Below, piece after piece: positions 27,934 through 36,739 of a stretch of DNA of 64,000 nucleotides. The stretch's first letter is position 1; each line of letters opens with the position of its first letter. The stretch covers positions 186,001 to 250,000 of the forward strand of contig NZ_BSTQ01000001.1 of the NCBI RefSeq assembly GCF_030269605.1, given 5' to 3'. This DNA comes from Lentzea sp. NBRC 105346. Lineage in GTDB: Bacteria > Actinomycetota > Actinomycetes > Mycobacteriales > Pseudonocardiaceae. The position numbers and the translations under genes were made by a program. The notes below the pieces were generated by a model. It was given only the letters and a program-made list of their open reading frames with translations, searched no databases and was not told where the DNA came from.

Positions 27934-28272
27934 ATGACCCGAACTCGCTGCAGCGCTGAAGGTGCCGAAGTGACGCTGCGGTCCAAGACGATGGTCCTGG
28001 ACTTCACCGGGGACTGCGACGGTGCGGCGGCCATCCGGTTGGTCGCCGAGCTGCCGGATGCGGGTGGAGCCGAGGACGGCGGGACCGTCGTGCTGGAGCA
28101 GGATGCCGCGACCGTCACCCAGCCAGGTGGTGAGATCCGCCTGACCGCACGGGAACCGCTGCGCTGGAACGGCGAACCGGTAGATGTCGAGTTCGTGCTG
28201 CCGGAGAGTCCTGACTCGACGGTGCTCGCCGTGCGCGGACTCGTCGTGCGGCTGGAGCCTGTCGCCGATTGA
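27934..28272 (+). CDS. Hypothetical small acidic protein
   Basis: 112 residues if started at ATG 27934; an in-frame GTG at 27970 (VTLRSKTMVLDFTGDCDG) with AAGG upstream gives a shorter 100-residue form. The composition is Asp/Glu/Val-rich with alternating hydrophobic residues (TVLAVRGLVVRLEPV), suggesting a small beta-rich soluble protein. No signal peptide, membrane segment or known motif was seen. The opposite strand is also open here, so coding strand is judged on composition only. Confidence 0.4.
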   Translation: MTRTRCSAEGAEVTLRSKTMVLDFTGDCDGAAAIRLVAELPDAGGAEDGGTVVLEQDAATVTQPGGEIRLTAREPLRWNGEPVDVEFVLPESPDSTVLAVRGLVVRLEPVAD

Positions 28273-28287
28273 GACCCGGATGGCAGC

Positions 28288-28557
28288 TCATCGGACTTGC
28301 CGGGTGGATCGCCGCACCTCGAACGGGTACGCGTTGCCGTTGTGAGGCCGCAGAACGCGACCAACGGCCTTGAGCACGTTCGGGTCCACGAGATCGCCCT
28401 GCAGGTGGAACACCGAGCTCTGCTCCACGGCGGCAGCTCGAGGTGGAACGGCAGGTGCCGTAGTCGGTGGGGGGCACGAGCAGCATTCCCTGGCCTCGGG
28501 CTCGGCCTCGAACAGCTCACGTACCTCGTCCGCCGACCGGCAAACGCGGGTGAACAC
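28288..28557 (-). CDS. Hypothetical 89-residue protein coupled to the SDR gene
   Basis: Starts at GTG 28557, one base after the SDR stop on the same strand, which suggests translational coupling. The product has an acidic helix (SADEVRELFEAEPEARE), a Cys/Pro-rich middle (CCSCPPPTTAP) and a C-terminal part reading VFHLQGDLVDPNVLKAVGRV. No family is recognised. Because the start is fixed by the SDR end and the composition looks like protein, I favour it over the overlapping minus-strand alternative in another frame. Confidence 0.45.
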   Translation of the reverse strand: MFTRVCRSADEVRELFEAEPEARECCSCPPPTTAPAVPPRAAAVEQSSVFHLQGDLVDPNVLKAVGRVLRPHNGNAYPFEVRRSTRQVR

Positions 28558-28558
28558 G

Positions 28559-29458
28559 TCACGTGAGCAGCTGGCCGCCGGTGACGCCGAGGACCTCGCC
28601 CGTGACGTAGCCGGACTCCTGCGATGCGAAGAAGACGAAGACAGGTGCCAGCTCAGCGGGTTGCGCGGCACGGCCCATCGGCGTCTGCGCACCGAAGTCG
28701 TCGACCTTCCCCGCGGGCATCGTCGCCGGGATCAGCGGTGTCCACACCGGACCGGGCGCGACGGAGTTGACCCTGATCCCCTTGCCGATGAGGTCGGCCG
28801 ACAGCGCCTTGGTGAAGTTCACGATGGCGGCTTTGGTGGCCGCGTAGTCCATGAGCGGGGGAGAGGGCATGAACGCCTGGATCGACGAGGTGTTGATGAT
28901 CGTGGAGCCGGGACGCATGAGCGGCACCGCCGCCTTGCACAGCCAGAACATCGCATAGATGTTGGTCTTGAACACCCGGTCGAACTGCTCGCTGCTGATG
29001 CCGAGCAGACCGTCGCTCTGCGCCATCTGGTAGGCCGCGTTGTTCACGAGCACGTCGATCCGCCCGAACTCCTCCTCGGCGCGCTTGACCAGCTCGCGGC
29101 ACGCGTCCTCGGTGCGCAGATCGCCGGGCACCAGCACGGCCTGCCGACCGGCGTCGCGCACGAGCTCGGCGGTGCGCTCGGCATCGGCCTGTTCTTCTTC
29201 AAGGTACGAGAGCAGCACGTCCGCGCCTTCGCGGGCGAACGACAGTGCCACGGCGCGGCCGATGCCCGAGTCACCGCCGGTGATCACCGCCTTCGCGTCG
29301 GGCAGCCGGTCGCTGCCCCGGTAGGTGTGCTCACCGTGGTCGGGCTCAGGGCTCATCCGGCGGTCGGTGCCGGGATGCGGCTGTTCCTGGCCCTCCTGGT
29401 GACCGGGCCGCGGGTACTGCTCGCGCGGATCCTGCCGGGTGTACTGGTCTGCGGACAT
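28559..29458 (-). CDS. Short-chain dehydrogenase/reductase, stress-associated type with long N-terminus
   Basis: 299 residues. Residues 1-50 are a hydrophilic Gln/Pro/His/Arg-rich extension, typical of the general-stress SDR group that includes Bacillus YhdF and YdaD. The NAD(P) motif ITGGDSGIGRA, the NNAA strand, and the catalytic Ser (NTSSIQAF) and Tyr-x3-Lys (YAATK) are all present. Family members act on small alcohols, aldehydes or ketones as soluble oxidoreductases; the physiological substrate is usually unknown. A small gene follows immediately downstream. Nothing ties it to either biosynthetic cluster. Confidence 0.93.
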   Translation of the reverse strand: MSADQYTRQDPREQYPRPGHQEGQEQPHPGTDRRMSPEPDHGEHTYRGSDRLPDAKAVITGGDSGIGRAVALSFAREGADVLLSYLEEEQADAERTAELVRDAGRQAVLVPGDLRTEDACRELVKRAEEEFGRIDVLVNNAAYQMAQSDGLLGISSEQFDRVFKTNIYAMFWLCKAAVPLMRPGSTIINTSSIQAFMPSPPLMDYAATKAAIVNFTKALSADLIGKGIRVNSVAPGPVWTPLIPATMPAGKVDDFGAQTPMGRAAQPAELAPVFVFFASQESGYVTGEVLGVTGGQLLT

Positions 29459-29541
29459 CTGAGGTCACCTCAAGACGAGTGAAACTTCGGAACCGCAGGT
29501 GTTCCCCTGCGGGTGATGTTCAACCGCGACCCCGTTGACCG

Positions 29542-31158
29542 TCATGCCCGCACGAGTACTCGGGTGTCGCGGACGGCGGCGAGGGAGAGCGTCTTGTAGC
29601 CGACGTCGTCGAACAGCACCATCAACCGGTCCGCCTCGTGGCGCACGACCGTGCCCCGGCCCCATTGTTCATGCCGCACAACGGAATTCGGCGGGTACGC
29701 GCCGGTCTCCGAGCCGTCGTCCGGCACGCCCTCGTCGCAGTTGTCGCAGTTGCCGCAAGGGTGGTCGAGCTCCTGACCGAAGTAGCCGAGGAGAAGTCGC
29801 CTGCGACAGTCACGTGTCTCGGCGTACTGGTGCATGACCTCCACACGCGAGCGGTCTCGTTTCTCCTGTCTCCCGGCCTCCTTGGCCGCGGCCGCGACGG
29901 CTTTCGCCGGTGGGGGAGCGTTTTCCTCGTACCGCACCCGGTCGTCGCTGGTGTGCACGACCTCCGCGCTCTCCAGCAGGTTCACCACAGTGGTGACCTT
30001 CCTGCGGGAGCGGTCCAGCCGTCGCGCCAGATCGGTGATCGTGATGCCGGATCGCCGGCGGCGCACGGCTGCGGCGACGTCACGCACGCACTCGCGGTCC
30101 AGCGTTCGGGTGGTCAGGAACCGTTGCAGGCCTTGGTCTTCCGGGCGGTGGAAGAGCACCACCTCCGCGGGCTCGCCATCGCGGCCGGCCCGGCCGATCT
30201 CCTGGTAGTACGCGTCCAGCGAGCCTGGCGTGGCGGCGTGCGCCACAAATCGCACGTCCGGTTTGTCGATGCCCATTCCGAACGCGGACGTGGCCGCGAC
30301 GACGCCGAGGTCACCCCGCATGAAGCCGTCCTGCACCCGTCTTCGGTCCGCGGCCTTCATCCCGGCGTGGAAAGCCGCTGCGATCACGCCCCGCGCGGCC
30401 AGGTCCGCGGCGTACCTCTCGGCGTCCTTGCGGGTGGGCACGTACAGCAGGCCGGGCCCGGCGCGGTCCGCCACCCAGTCGACGACCGCCCGTCTGCGCT
30501 CGCCGTCGTCGGTGCAGAATCGCGCGGCGAGGTGCAGGTTGGGCCGGTCGAACCCGGCGACGATGACCACCGCGTCGCGCAGGCCGAGGTGCTCGACGAT
30601 GTCGGCTCGGACCGGACCGCTCGCCGTGGCGGTGAGAGCCAGCACGGGTGGATGTCCCAGTCGCTCGATCACGTGCCGCAGTCGCAGGTAGTCGGGCCGG
30701 AAGTCGTGACCCCACGCCGAGACGCAGTGGGCCTCGTCCACCACGAACAACGAAGGCCTCGCCTGGTGCAGGCGGCGGAGCGTGTCGGCGTTCGCGAGTT
30801 GTTCGGGGGAGAGGAAGAGGTACTCGGTCCTTGTCTCGGTGAACGCCTGCCAGGCTTCCTCGTTGCACTTGGACGACTGCGCCGAGTTGATCGCGGCGGC
30901 CGCCGGCGCGTCGGCGGCGCGCAGGGACGTGACCTGGTCGCGTTGCAACGCGATCAGCGGAGACACGATCACGGTCGGGCCGTCGAGCAGGATCGCCGGC
31001 ACCTGGTAGATGGCGGACTTCCCGGCGCCGGTCGGCATGACGACCACAACGTCGCGGCCGTCGAGGAGGTGCCGCATGCCGAGCAGCTGCTCCTGACGCA
31101 GTTCCGTCCAGCCGAAGACCTGTTCGGCTGTCCGGAGAAGTCGCTCGTCAGCCGGCAT
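29542..31158 (-). CDS. RecQ-family ATP-dependent DNA helicase
   Basis: 538 residues, the short actinobacterial form. Helicase motifs in order: the Q-motif region (GWTELRQEQL), Walker A MPTGAGKS, Walker B DEAH (VVDEAHCVSAWG), ALTATA, the C-terminal helicase half (VAATSAFGMGIDKPDV) and QEIGRAGRDG. A Zn-binding RQC-like segment follows with Cys residues in RDCRRRLL and CGNCDNC. The extreme C-terminus (RGTVVRHEADRLMVLFDD) is a small SH3-like tail seen in related helicases. It would unwind DNA 3' to 5' during repair and recombination. Its start overlaps the end of the upstream hydrolase gene by 11 bases, so the two are probably one operon. Confidence 0.94.
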   Translation of the reverse strand: MPADERLLRTAEQVFGWTELRQEQLLGMRHLLDGRDVVVVMPTGAGKSAIYQVPAILLDGPTVIVSPLIALQRDQVTSLRAADAPAAAAINSAQSSKCNEEAWQAFTETRTEYLFLSPEQLANADTLRRLHQARPSLFVVDEAHCVSAWGHDFRPDYLRLRHVIERLGHPPVLALTATASGPVRADIVEHLGLRDAVVIVAGFDRPNLHLAARFCTDDGERRRAVVDWVADRAGPGLLYVPTRKDAERYAADLAARGVIAAAFHAGMKAADRRRVQDGFMRGDLGVVAATSAFGMGIDKPDVRFVAHAATPGSLDAYYQEIGRAGRDGEPAEVVLFHRPEDQGLQRFLTTRTLDRECVRDVAAAVRRRRSGITITDLARRLDRSRRKVTTVVNLLESAEVVHTSDDRVRYEENAPPPAKAVAAAAKEAGRQEKRDRSRVEVMHQYAETRDCRRRLLLGYFGQELDHPCGNCDNCDEGVPDDGSETGAYPPNSVVRHEQWGRGTVVRHEADRLMVLFDDVGYKTLSLAAVRDTRVLVRA

Positions 31159-31909
31159 CGCGCAGGTCGAACCTTTCGGCGGCCCACCTCGCCAGGCGCG
31201 GCCGCAGCGCGAGGTACGCGTCCGGGTCGAGCCCCATACCGGTGTGCGTACAGTGCACCTCCACGCACTCGGCGGACGGGTCGAGGCACAGCTGCCACGG
31301 CACGATGCCGTCCGACTTGGAGTACACCGACACCGCGGACATTTCCAGCGGCGTGGTGGCCGCCGCGACGTTGTCCTCGAAGCAGGTGCCCGACAAGCAG
31401 TCGCTGTCCATCAGACCGGGCACGCCGATCGCCGACAGCCCCGCCAGCACCCTCGCGGCGAGCAGCACGTGCAGATGGGCGCCCATCGGATCGAGCACCG
31501 GGCTGCCCAGCATCACCAGCCCGCACACCAGGTCCGGACGGCGAGCGGCGGCCAGCCGGGCCAGTCCGCCGCCGCGGCTCTGTCCCAGCAGCACCACCGG
31601 CCCGCCGGTGGTCTCGGCGTGCTCCTCCAGGCGTTGTTCGATGCGGTCGACCAGCTCGGAGGTGCAGCCCACGTTGAAGCCGACGCCGGCACCGGTCGGC
31701 ACGTAACCGCGGGCGCGCAGCCAGGTGGTGGCGAAGGTGAGGCTGAAGTCGCTCGTCCCGAAGCCGGGCACCAGGACCACGCCGAGGCCGGCGCCCTCGT
31801 GAGGGTCCGCGTCGCGCCAGACCGGATGGCGCAGCAGGCGAGGGATCGTGAGGGCGGCGACGGCGACGTGTTCGCGTGCCAGCGATCGCAGTTGTCCAAC
31901 ACCACTCAT
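31148..31909 (-). CDS. Alpha/beta hydrolase (esterase/lipase-like)
   Basis: 253 residues from ATG 31909, chosen because GGAG lies about 8 bases upstream; an in-frame ATG at 31915 is too close to it. The fold is recognisable from VVLVPGFGTSD (oxyanion loop), GFNVGCTSELVDRI, the nucleophile elbow LLGQSRGGG, SKSDGIVPW (acid region) and CTHTGMGLD (late His). There is no signal peptide, so the product is probably cytoplasmic. Its stop overlaps the RecQ start. A decayed relative of this gene lies at 43.43-43.56 kb, so the family has been duplicated in this neighbourhood. The substrate is unknown. Confidence 0.88.
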   Translation of the reverse strand: MSGVGQLRSLAREHVAVAALTIPRLLRHPVWRDADPHEGAGLGVVLVPGFGTSDFSLTFATTWLRARGYVPTGAGVGFNVGCTSELVDRIEQRLEEHAETTGGPVVLLGQSRGGGLARLAAARRPDLVCGLVMLGSPVLDPMGAHLHVLLAARVLAGLSAIGVPGLMDSDCLSGTCFEDNVAAATTPLEMSAVSVYSKSDGIVPWQLCLDPSAECVEVHCTHTGMGLDPDAYLALRPRLARWAAERFDLRDAG

Positions 31910-31983
31910 CGTCATCTCTCCGCTCCGTCCATCCAACCGCAGGGGAATTAGCCCGGCAGGGCGCGGGCAAACACGGAGCAGAG

Positions 31984-33225
31984 TCACGTTTGGCGTGCCG
32001 TCGCCGGGGTGAGCCGGAAACCGCTGCGCGGGCGCGCCGGAATCCTGCTCAGTGAGATCGTGAGGTCCTGGCCGGGCACCTCGTAATCCAGGTTCGCCAG
32101 GCGGGTGCACAGCTCGGCGAGCAGCGCGACGGTGAACGGTTCGCCGGGGCAGCGATGCCCGGTGTGCGGATCGCCGGCGCCCTGGGGCACGAGGTCCCAG
32201 GCACCGATCTCCCGGTCGAGGAACCGCTGTGGGTCGAACCGGTACGGATCCGTCCACAAGCGACCGTCGTGGTTCTGACCGTACAGGTCCAGCAGGACAA
32301 GGGAACCCTCTGGTACGTGCTCGCCCTGCCACGTCAGATCCCGGGCGGCGCGGCCACCGAGGAACGGCGCGAACGGGTAGAACCGGCGCAGCTCGTGCGC
32401 GAACGCGACAGCGAAGTCACCGCCGGCGCGAAGTGGTTCCCGGTGCTGCGGCCGGCGGTGCAGCGCGTGTCCGGCGTAGGCGACGAACCAGCACACCGCC
32501 ACCGTCGGCCGGATCACGTTCAGCAGCTCCACCGCCGCGGTGTGCGGGTCGAGCAGCTCGCCGTCCGCGTCACGGTGCCGGGCGACGACCTCGAGGGCTG
32601 ATCCCTGTGGTGCGTCGAACTCCTTGTCGCGCACCTGCTGCACGAGGGCTCCGAGCCACGCCTCACGGCGCTTGCGGGCTTTGCGGGCGCGCCAGTGCCG
32701 GGGGCCGGCCGTGGCGAACCCGTCGACCATGGCCACCAGATCGGCCGCCAGTTCGGCCACCTCGTGGGTCTGCACGGGTATGCCCGCCCAGCGGCGCACT
32801 CCCGCCGTCAGCGCCCGGCTCGCCTCGTCGAACAGCACGACCTCGCGGCCCGCGCGCCACCCGACGACGGTGTCCTCCCACGCGGCCGCCACGCAGGCGA
32901 CCAGTGAGGCGACTGATTCCGGTGTCACCAATGACAGAAAGAAGCTCTTGCGTTGCCGGTGGGCGTCACCGTCCAGTGTGTGCACCGCGCCATGACCGAA
33001 CAGCGTGCTCAGCACGGGGCTGGGGATCGCGCCGTGCCGCTGCACGTGCTTCTCGTCGTAGAAGAACTGCGCGGCTTCGGGTCCGCACAACCCGAGGGCG
33101 GGCCGGCCCATGACACGTGTCCGCACCACATCGCTACCGGTGCCGCGCCGGAGGCCGGGCAGCCACGCGTAGCCCTCGAGCAGGAGCCGCAGTGACTGGT
33201 CCCCACGGTGATCTCGCATTCCCAT
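31984..33225 (-). CDS. CYP152-type P450 (fatty acid hydroxylase/decarboxylase, peroxygenase-like)
   Basis: 413 residues from ATG 33225, or ATG 33219 two codons later. It differs from the other two P450s in the window: the opening LRLLLEGYAWLP, the RPTVAVCWFVAY helix with Arg-Pro in place of the usual acid-alcohol pair, and the heme loop GHRCPGE (Cys near 359) match the CYP152 family. Known members (SP-alpha, BS-beta, OleT) use hydrogen peroxide to hydroxylate fatty acids at the alpha or beta carbon or to decarboxylate them to terminal alkenes. The Arg-Pro pair binds the substrate carboxylate in that family. The gene is divergent from cydA and has no redox partner beside it, as expected for a peroxygenase. 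Confidence 0.9.
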   Translation of the reverse strand: MGMRDHRGDQSLRLLLEGYAWLPGLRRGTGSDVVRTRVMGRPALGLCGPEAAQFFYDEKHVQRHGAIPSPVLSTLFGHGAVHTLDGDAHRQRKSFFLSLVTPESVASLVACVAAAWEDTVVGWRAGREVVLFDEASRALTAGVRRWAGIPVQTHEVAELAADLVAMVDGFATAGPRHWRARKARKRREAWLGALVQQVRDKEFDAPQGSALEVVARHRDADGELLDPHTAAVELLNVIRPTVAVCWFVAYAGHALHRRPQHREPLRAGGDFAVAFAHELRRFYPFAPFLGGRAARDLTWQGEHVPEGSLVLLDLYGQNHDGRLWTDPYRFDPQRFLDREIGAWDLVPQGAGDPHTGHRCPGEPFTVALLAELCTRLANLDYEVPGQDLTISLSRIPARPRSGFRLTPATARQT

Positions 33226-33352
33226 ACGAAGCCTGTGCCCACTTCATTGAGCTTCAAACGCGAGTCGTGTGCGGGCACGCGTGCACTCGCTCGTTTGGCT
33301 GTTCGGCGCGCGGGTAAACCGCCCACGTCGGCGGCGCGTGGTGTGGAGGATC

Positions 33353-34690
33353 GTGCTCGAGTTCCTGGCTGATGCGAGCGGAAACCTGTATCCGGCGCGG
33401 ATGCAGATGGCGCTGTCACTGGGCTGGCACATCGTGTTCGCCTGCTTCGGTATCGCGTTCCCGGCGATCGTGGTGTTCACCGAGTGGCGCGGCCACCGGC
33501 GCGGTGACGAAGTGCTGATCGCCTTGGCGCACAAGTGGGCCAAGGCGATGGGTGTGCTGTTCGCGGCCGGCGCGGTGTCGGGCACGTTGTTGTCGTTCGA
33601 GATGGGCATCCTCTGGCCGGGGCTGATGGGCCGGTTCGGTGAGGTGTTCGGGTTTCCGTTCGTGCTGGAGGGGTTCGCGTTCTTCGTCGAGGCGATCTTC
33701 GTCGGCGTGTACCTGTTCGGCTGGAACCGGTTGTCGCCGCGGGCGCACATGCTCAGTGCGCTGCCGATGGTGGCCGCGGGCATCGTGGGCGCGTTCTGCG
33801 TGGTGTCCGCCAACGCCTGGATGAACAACCCCACCGGGTTCCGCCTGGACGCGCAGGGCAACGTGGTCGACGCGCGGCCGTGGGCCGCCATGTTCGGCCC
33901 GTCGGCGTGGGCGCAGTTCGTGCACATGTGGCTGGCGGCGTTCATGGTGACGGGGTTCCTGATCGCCTCGGTCTACGCGGTGGGCATGTTGCGCGGCCAC
34001 CGTGACCGCTACCACCGGGCCGGGCTGCTCATCCCGTTGACCGTCGCGGCGATCGCCACGCCCGTGCAGATCGGCGTCGGGGACTGGATCGCGAACGTGG
34101 TCGCGGACAACCAGCCCGCGAAGCTCGCCGCGATGGAGGGCCAGTACGAGACGACCGCCGGTGCCGGATTGTCGATCGGTGGCATCTACCGCGGCAACGA
34201 ACTGCACTACGCCGTGGAGATCCCGTACGGGCTGTCGCTGCTGATCCACCACGATCCGGACGGTGTGGTGCCGGGCCTGGAGGAAGTGCCGGCCGACGAA
34301 CGACCACCGGTCAATGTCGTGCACCTCGCCTACAACGCCATGGTCGGTATCGGAGTCGTACTGCTGTTGCTCATCGCTTGGTACGGCTTGGTGTGGTGGC
34401 GAAGGCGGCGTCTGCCGGACACGGCGTGGTTCCTGCGGGCTGTCGCGGTGTCGGGCGTCGCGGCGGTGATCGCGATGGAAGCGGGGTGGATCACCACCGA
34501 GGTCGGCAGGCAGCCGTGGATCGTCTACGGCATCCTGCGCACCGCCGCGGCCGTGAGTCCGGCGCCGGGACTCGGCTGGGGCCTGGTGGCGGTGGTGGCC
34601 GTCTACACCGCGCTCACCGTCTTCACCGTGGTCGTGCTGCGCAGGCTGGCGCGGGACCAGGACACACCGGCGCCGCAGGAGCAGCGGTGA
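33353..34690 (+). CDS. cydA: Cytochrome bd-type quinol oxidase subunit I
   Basis: 445 residues from GTG 33353 with GGAGG just upstream; an earlier in-frame opening has no sequence support. The protein is polytopic, with a heme-ligand His in LGWHIVF, a second in QFVHMWLAAF and the family signature GRQPW near the end. The quinol-binding loop between residues about 245 and 320 is short, so this is the short Q-loop class. Together with subunit II it reduces oxygen to water with quinol electrons at the inner membrane and resists low oxygen and nitric oxide. The stop overlaps the next start (GTGA). No cydDC transporter genes follow. Confidence 0.95.
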   Translation: MLEFLADASGNLYPARMQMALSLGWHIVFACFGIAFPAIVVFTEWRGHRRGDEVLIALAHKWAKAMGVLFAAGAVSGTLLSFEMGILWPGLMGRFGEVFGFPFVLEGFAFFVEAIFVGVYLFGWNRLSPRAHMLSALPMVAAGIVGAFCVVSANAWMNNPTGFRLDAQGNVVDARPWAAMFGPSAWAQFVHMWLAAFMVTGFLIASVYAVGMLRGHRDRYHRAGLLIPLTVAAIATPVQIGVGDWIANVVADNQPAKLAAMEGQYETTAGAGLSIGGIYRGNELHYAVEIPYGLSLLIHHDPDGVVPGLEEVPADERPPVNVVHLAYNAMVGIGVVLLLLIAWYGLVWWRRRRLPDTAWFLRAVAVSGVAAVIAMEAGWITTEVGRQPWIVYGILRTAAAVSPAPGLGWGLVAVVAVYTALTVFTVVVLRRLARDQDTPAPQEQR

Positions 34691-35703
34691 CCCTCGCGGA
34701 GTTGGTACTGGGAGCTGCGTTCGCGGGCCTGCTCGCCTACGCGTTGTTCGGCGGTGCGGACTTCGGCGGCGGGGTGTGGGACCTGCTGGCGGGCGGCACC
34801 GAACGCGGGCGCCGGATGCGGGACCGGATCGAGCGCTCGATCGGCCCGGTCTGGGAGGCCAACCACGTCTGGCTGATCTTCGTGCTGGTGGTGCTGTGGA
34901 CCGGCTTCTCCCGTGCGTTCGCCGCGGCGGTGAGCACCCTGTACATCCCGCTCACGCTGGCCGGCTTCGGCATGATCGCCCGAGGAGCCGCGTTCGCCTA
35001 CCGCAAGAGCGTCAGCACGCCGGGAATGCGCCGCTTCTTCGGCGCGGCCTTCGCGTTGTCCTCGTTGCTGACACCATTCTTCCTCGGCGGCGTGGTCGGT
35101 GGAGTGGCCTCCGGCCGGGTGCCGCCCGGCATCGCCGAGGGCGACGTGCTGAGCAGCTGGGTCAACCCCACCTCGCTGCTGGGCGGCACGCTCGCCGTGC
35201 TGGTCTGCGCCTACCTGGCGGCGGTGTTCCTGTGCGGCGACGCGAGGCGCGATGGGGAACACGACCTGGCCGACGCGTTCCGCTCGCGCGCCTTGGTGAC
35301 CGCGTCCGTGACGGGGGCGGTCGGCCTGGCCGGGATCGCGGTGCTGCACGCCGACGCGCCGGTGCTGTTCAACGGCCTGATCGGACGCGGCCTGCCGATC
35401 GTGGTGTCGTCCGTCGCCGCCGGGCTCGGCGCGCTCGGCCTGCTGCTGACCCGTCGCTACATCGTCGCGAGGATCGCCTCCGCGCTCGCGGTCACCGCGA
35501 TCCTGATCGGCTGGGCGGTCGGGCAGTACCCGTGCGTGCTGGTGCCATACCTGACCGTCGACCAGGCCGCGACGGGCCGCTCCACCCTCGTCGCCCTGCT
35601 CATCGCGCTCGGCGCGGGCACACTGATCCTGGTTCCTTCGCTGACATATCTCTATGCGCTGTTCCAGCGTCCCGTGGAGATCACCGGCCGACGCGAGCGC
35701 TGA
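34687..35703 (+). CDS. cydB: Cytochrome bd-type quinol oxidase subunit II
   Basis: 338 residues from GTG 34687, overlapping the cydA stop by four bases, so the two are translationally coupled. The N-terminus GADFGGGVWDLLAGG and the WEANHVWLIFVLVVLW segment are typical of subunit II. About eight hydrophobic helices are visible. It is the partner of subunit I in the oxidase. A hairpin about 130 bases beyond the stop may end the operon. Confidence 0.95.
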   Translation: MTLAELVLGAAFAGLLAYALFGGADFGGGVWDLLAGGTERGRRMRDRIERSIGPVWEANHVWLIFVLVVLWTGFSRAFAAAVSTLYIPLTLAGFGMIARGAAFAYRKSVSTPGMRRFFGAAFALSSLLTPFFLGGVVGGVASGRVPPGIAEGDVLSSWVNPTSLLGGTLAVLVCAYLAAVFLCGDARRDGEHDLADAFRSRALVTASVTGAVGLAGIAVLHADAPVLFNGLIGRGLPIVVSSVAAGLGALGLLLTRRYIVARIASALAVTAILIGWAVGQYPCVLVPYLTVDQAATGRSTLVALLIALGAGTLILVPSLTYLYALFQRPVEITGRRER

Positions 35704-35833
35704 CCACTCGACGGGCTTTGCGTAACGGATGTTCTTGCGCCGCAATACCAATCCGCGCGTCAGGAGCCCCGGAGAGGCCATTCGCTTCTTCCTTTGTGGA
35801 CAACCCGATTACATGCGGTCACGCCCGTTCGAT

Positions 35834-35850
35834 GGTTGCCTTGTGCAACC
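35834..35850. terminator. Possible hairpin downstream of cydB
   Basis: GGTTGC (35834-35839), a five-base loop and GCAACC (35845-35850) form a perfect 6 bp stem about 130 bases after cydB. There is no clear T-run, so this is a weak terminator candidate at best; it could also be part of the promoter of the STAS gene. Confidence 0.3.
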
Positions 35851-35945
35851 TTCCGCTCAGTCTTATGGTGAGAACAGCAGCACAACCTCACAGTCCGTCG
35901 AGTTGAGCCACCAGCTCGGTGACCTCTATCCGAGGAGCCACCGAC

Positions 35946-36353
35946 ATGCAGGAACAGCTCAGCGGCTGCTCAGTCCGCACAGTGCACTGCGACGGGGTTC
36001 CCGTCGTCTCGGTGGCGGGTGAGGTGGACATCGGCACTGTCCGGCCGCTCGTCGCCGAACTCACGGCACAGTTGAACCGATCCCCGGCCGCATTGGTCGT
36101 GGACTTGCGCGCCGTGTCGTTCTTCGACTCGTCGGGCGTCAACGGCCTGCTGACCTCACACCACCTGGCGGTCGACCGTCGTGTTGAGCTGCACGTGGTG
36201 GTGGTCCGGCCGATCGTGCGACGAACGCTCCAAATCACCGGTCTGGACGAGCTGTTCCGGCTCCACGCGACTGTTCCGGAAGCGCTCCGGGCGATCAGGC
36301 CGCTGCCGGTGCCCGGTCTCACGCGACCGCAGCGGACTGGACGCGTTCGTTGA
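35946..36353 (+). CDS. STAS-domain anti-sigma factor antagonist
   Basis: 135 residues from ATG 35946, which has GAGGAG upstream; an in-frame GTG at 35919 lacks that signal. A single STAS domain covers residues 10-110, with the phosphorylation site region FFDSSGVNGLL. Such proteins bind and neutralise an anti-sigma kinase when unphosphorylated. No anti-sigma kinase gene lies in the window, but a SpoIIE-type phosphatase that could dephosphorylate this Ser lies 2 kb downstream. The two probably belong to the same stress-signalling block. Confidence 0.9.
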   Translation: MQEQLSGCSVRTVHCDGVPVVSVAGEVDIGTVRPLVAELTAQLNRSPAALVVDLRAVSFFDSSGVNGLLTSHHLAVDRRVELHVVVVRPIVRRTLQITGLDELFRLHATVPEALRAIRPLPVPGLTRPQRTGRVR

Positions 36354-36434
36354 GAATGGCGATGGTGTCCGGGAATGCCGGCCCGCTGAACGAACGTAGT
36401 GAACAAGGCGAGCACGTCGCGGCGTTGTCCGGCG

Positions 36435-36650
36435 CGTTGTGCGGGCATGGCGTGCGGTGTTCCGGTCGTGACCACCGCAGTCGGAGCGTTGAACGACATC
36501 GTGGTGCATGGGGTGACCGGCTGGCACGTGCCGCCGAGCGAGTCGCGCGTGACCCGCTGTCGGTAGGGCCTCGCGCATCGACGAAGCGCCATTGGGTGAG
36601 CAGGACCGAGTACCCGCGAAGCGCCTGCGGGAAACCCGGCATCGGCGAAT
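36435..36650 (+). pseudogene. Remnant of a family 4 glycosyltransferase C-terminus
   Basis: From 36441 the plus strand reads [17 protein letters not shown], then [15 protein letters not shown], which is the donor-nucleotide region of GT4 glycosyltransferases (usual form [10 protein letters not shown]...GVTGLLVPP). It meets a TAG near 36561. Downstream, a different frame gives LGEQDRVPAKRLRE, resembling the next helix of the same family. No start codon, N-terminal domain or continuous frame exists, so this is a decayed fragment. Confidence 0.75.
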
Positions 36651-36739
36651 GTCTTCAGGTGGGCCTCCACCCGGTTTCGTGATCAGTCCGGCGCGGGTAC
36701 GCAAGCACCGGTTGAGCCGGAAGCCATGGTGGAGGGACC

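Noticed and set aside
28370-29482. 370-residue plus-strand open frame opposite the SDR
   Set aside because: The SDR on the other strand has GxxxGxG and YxxxK; the plus frame is compositionally a shadow.
29638-31677. 679-residue plus-strand open frame opposite RecQ and the hydrolase
   Set aside because: The minus strand encodes clear helicase motifs; the plus reading has no family signature.
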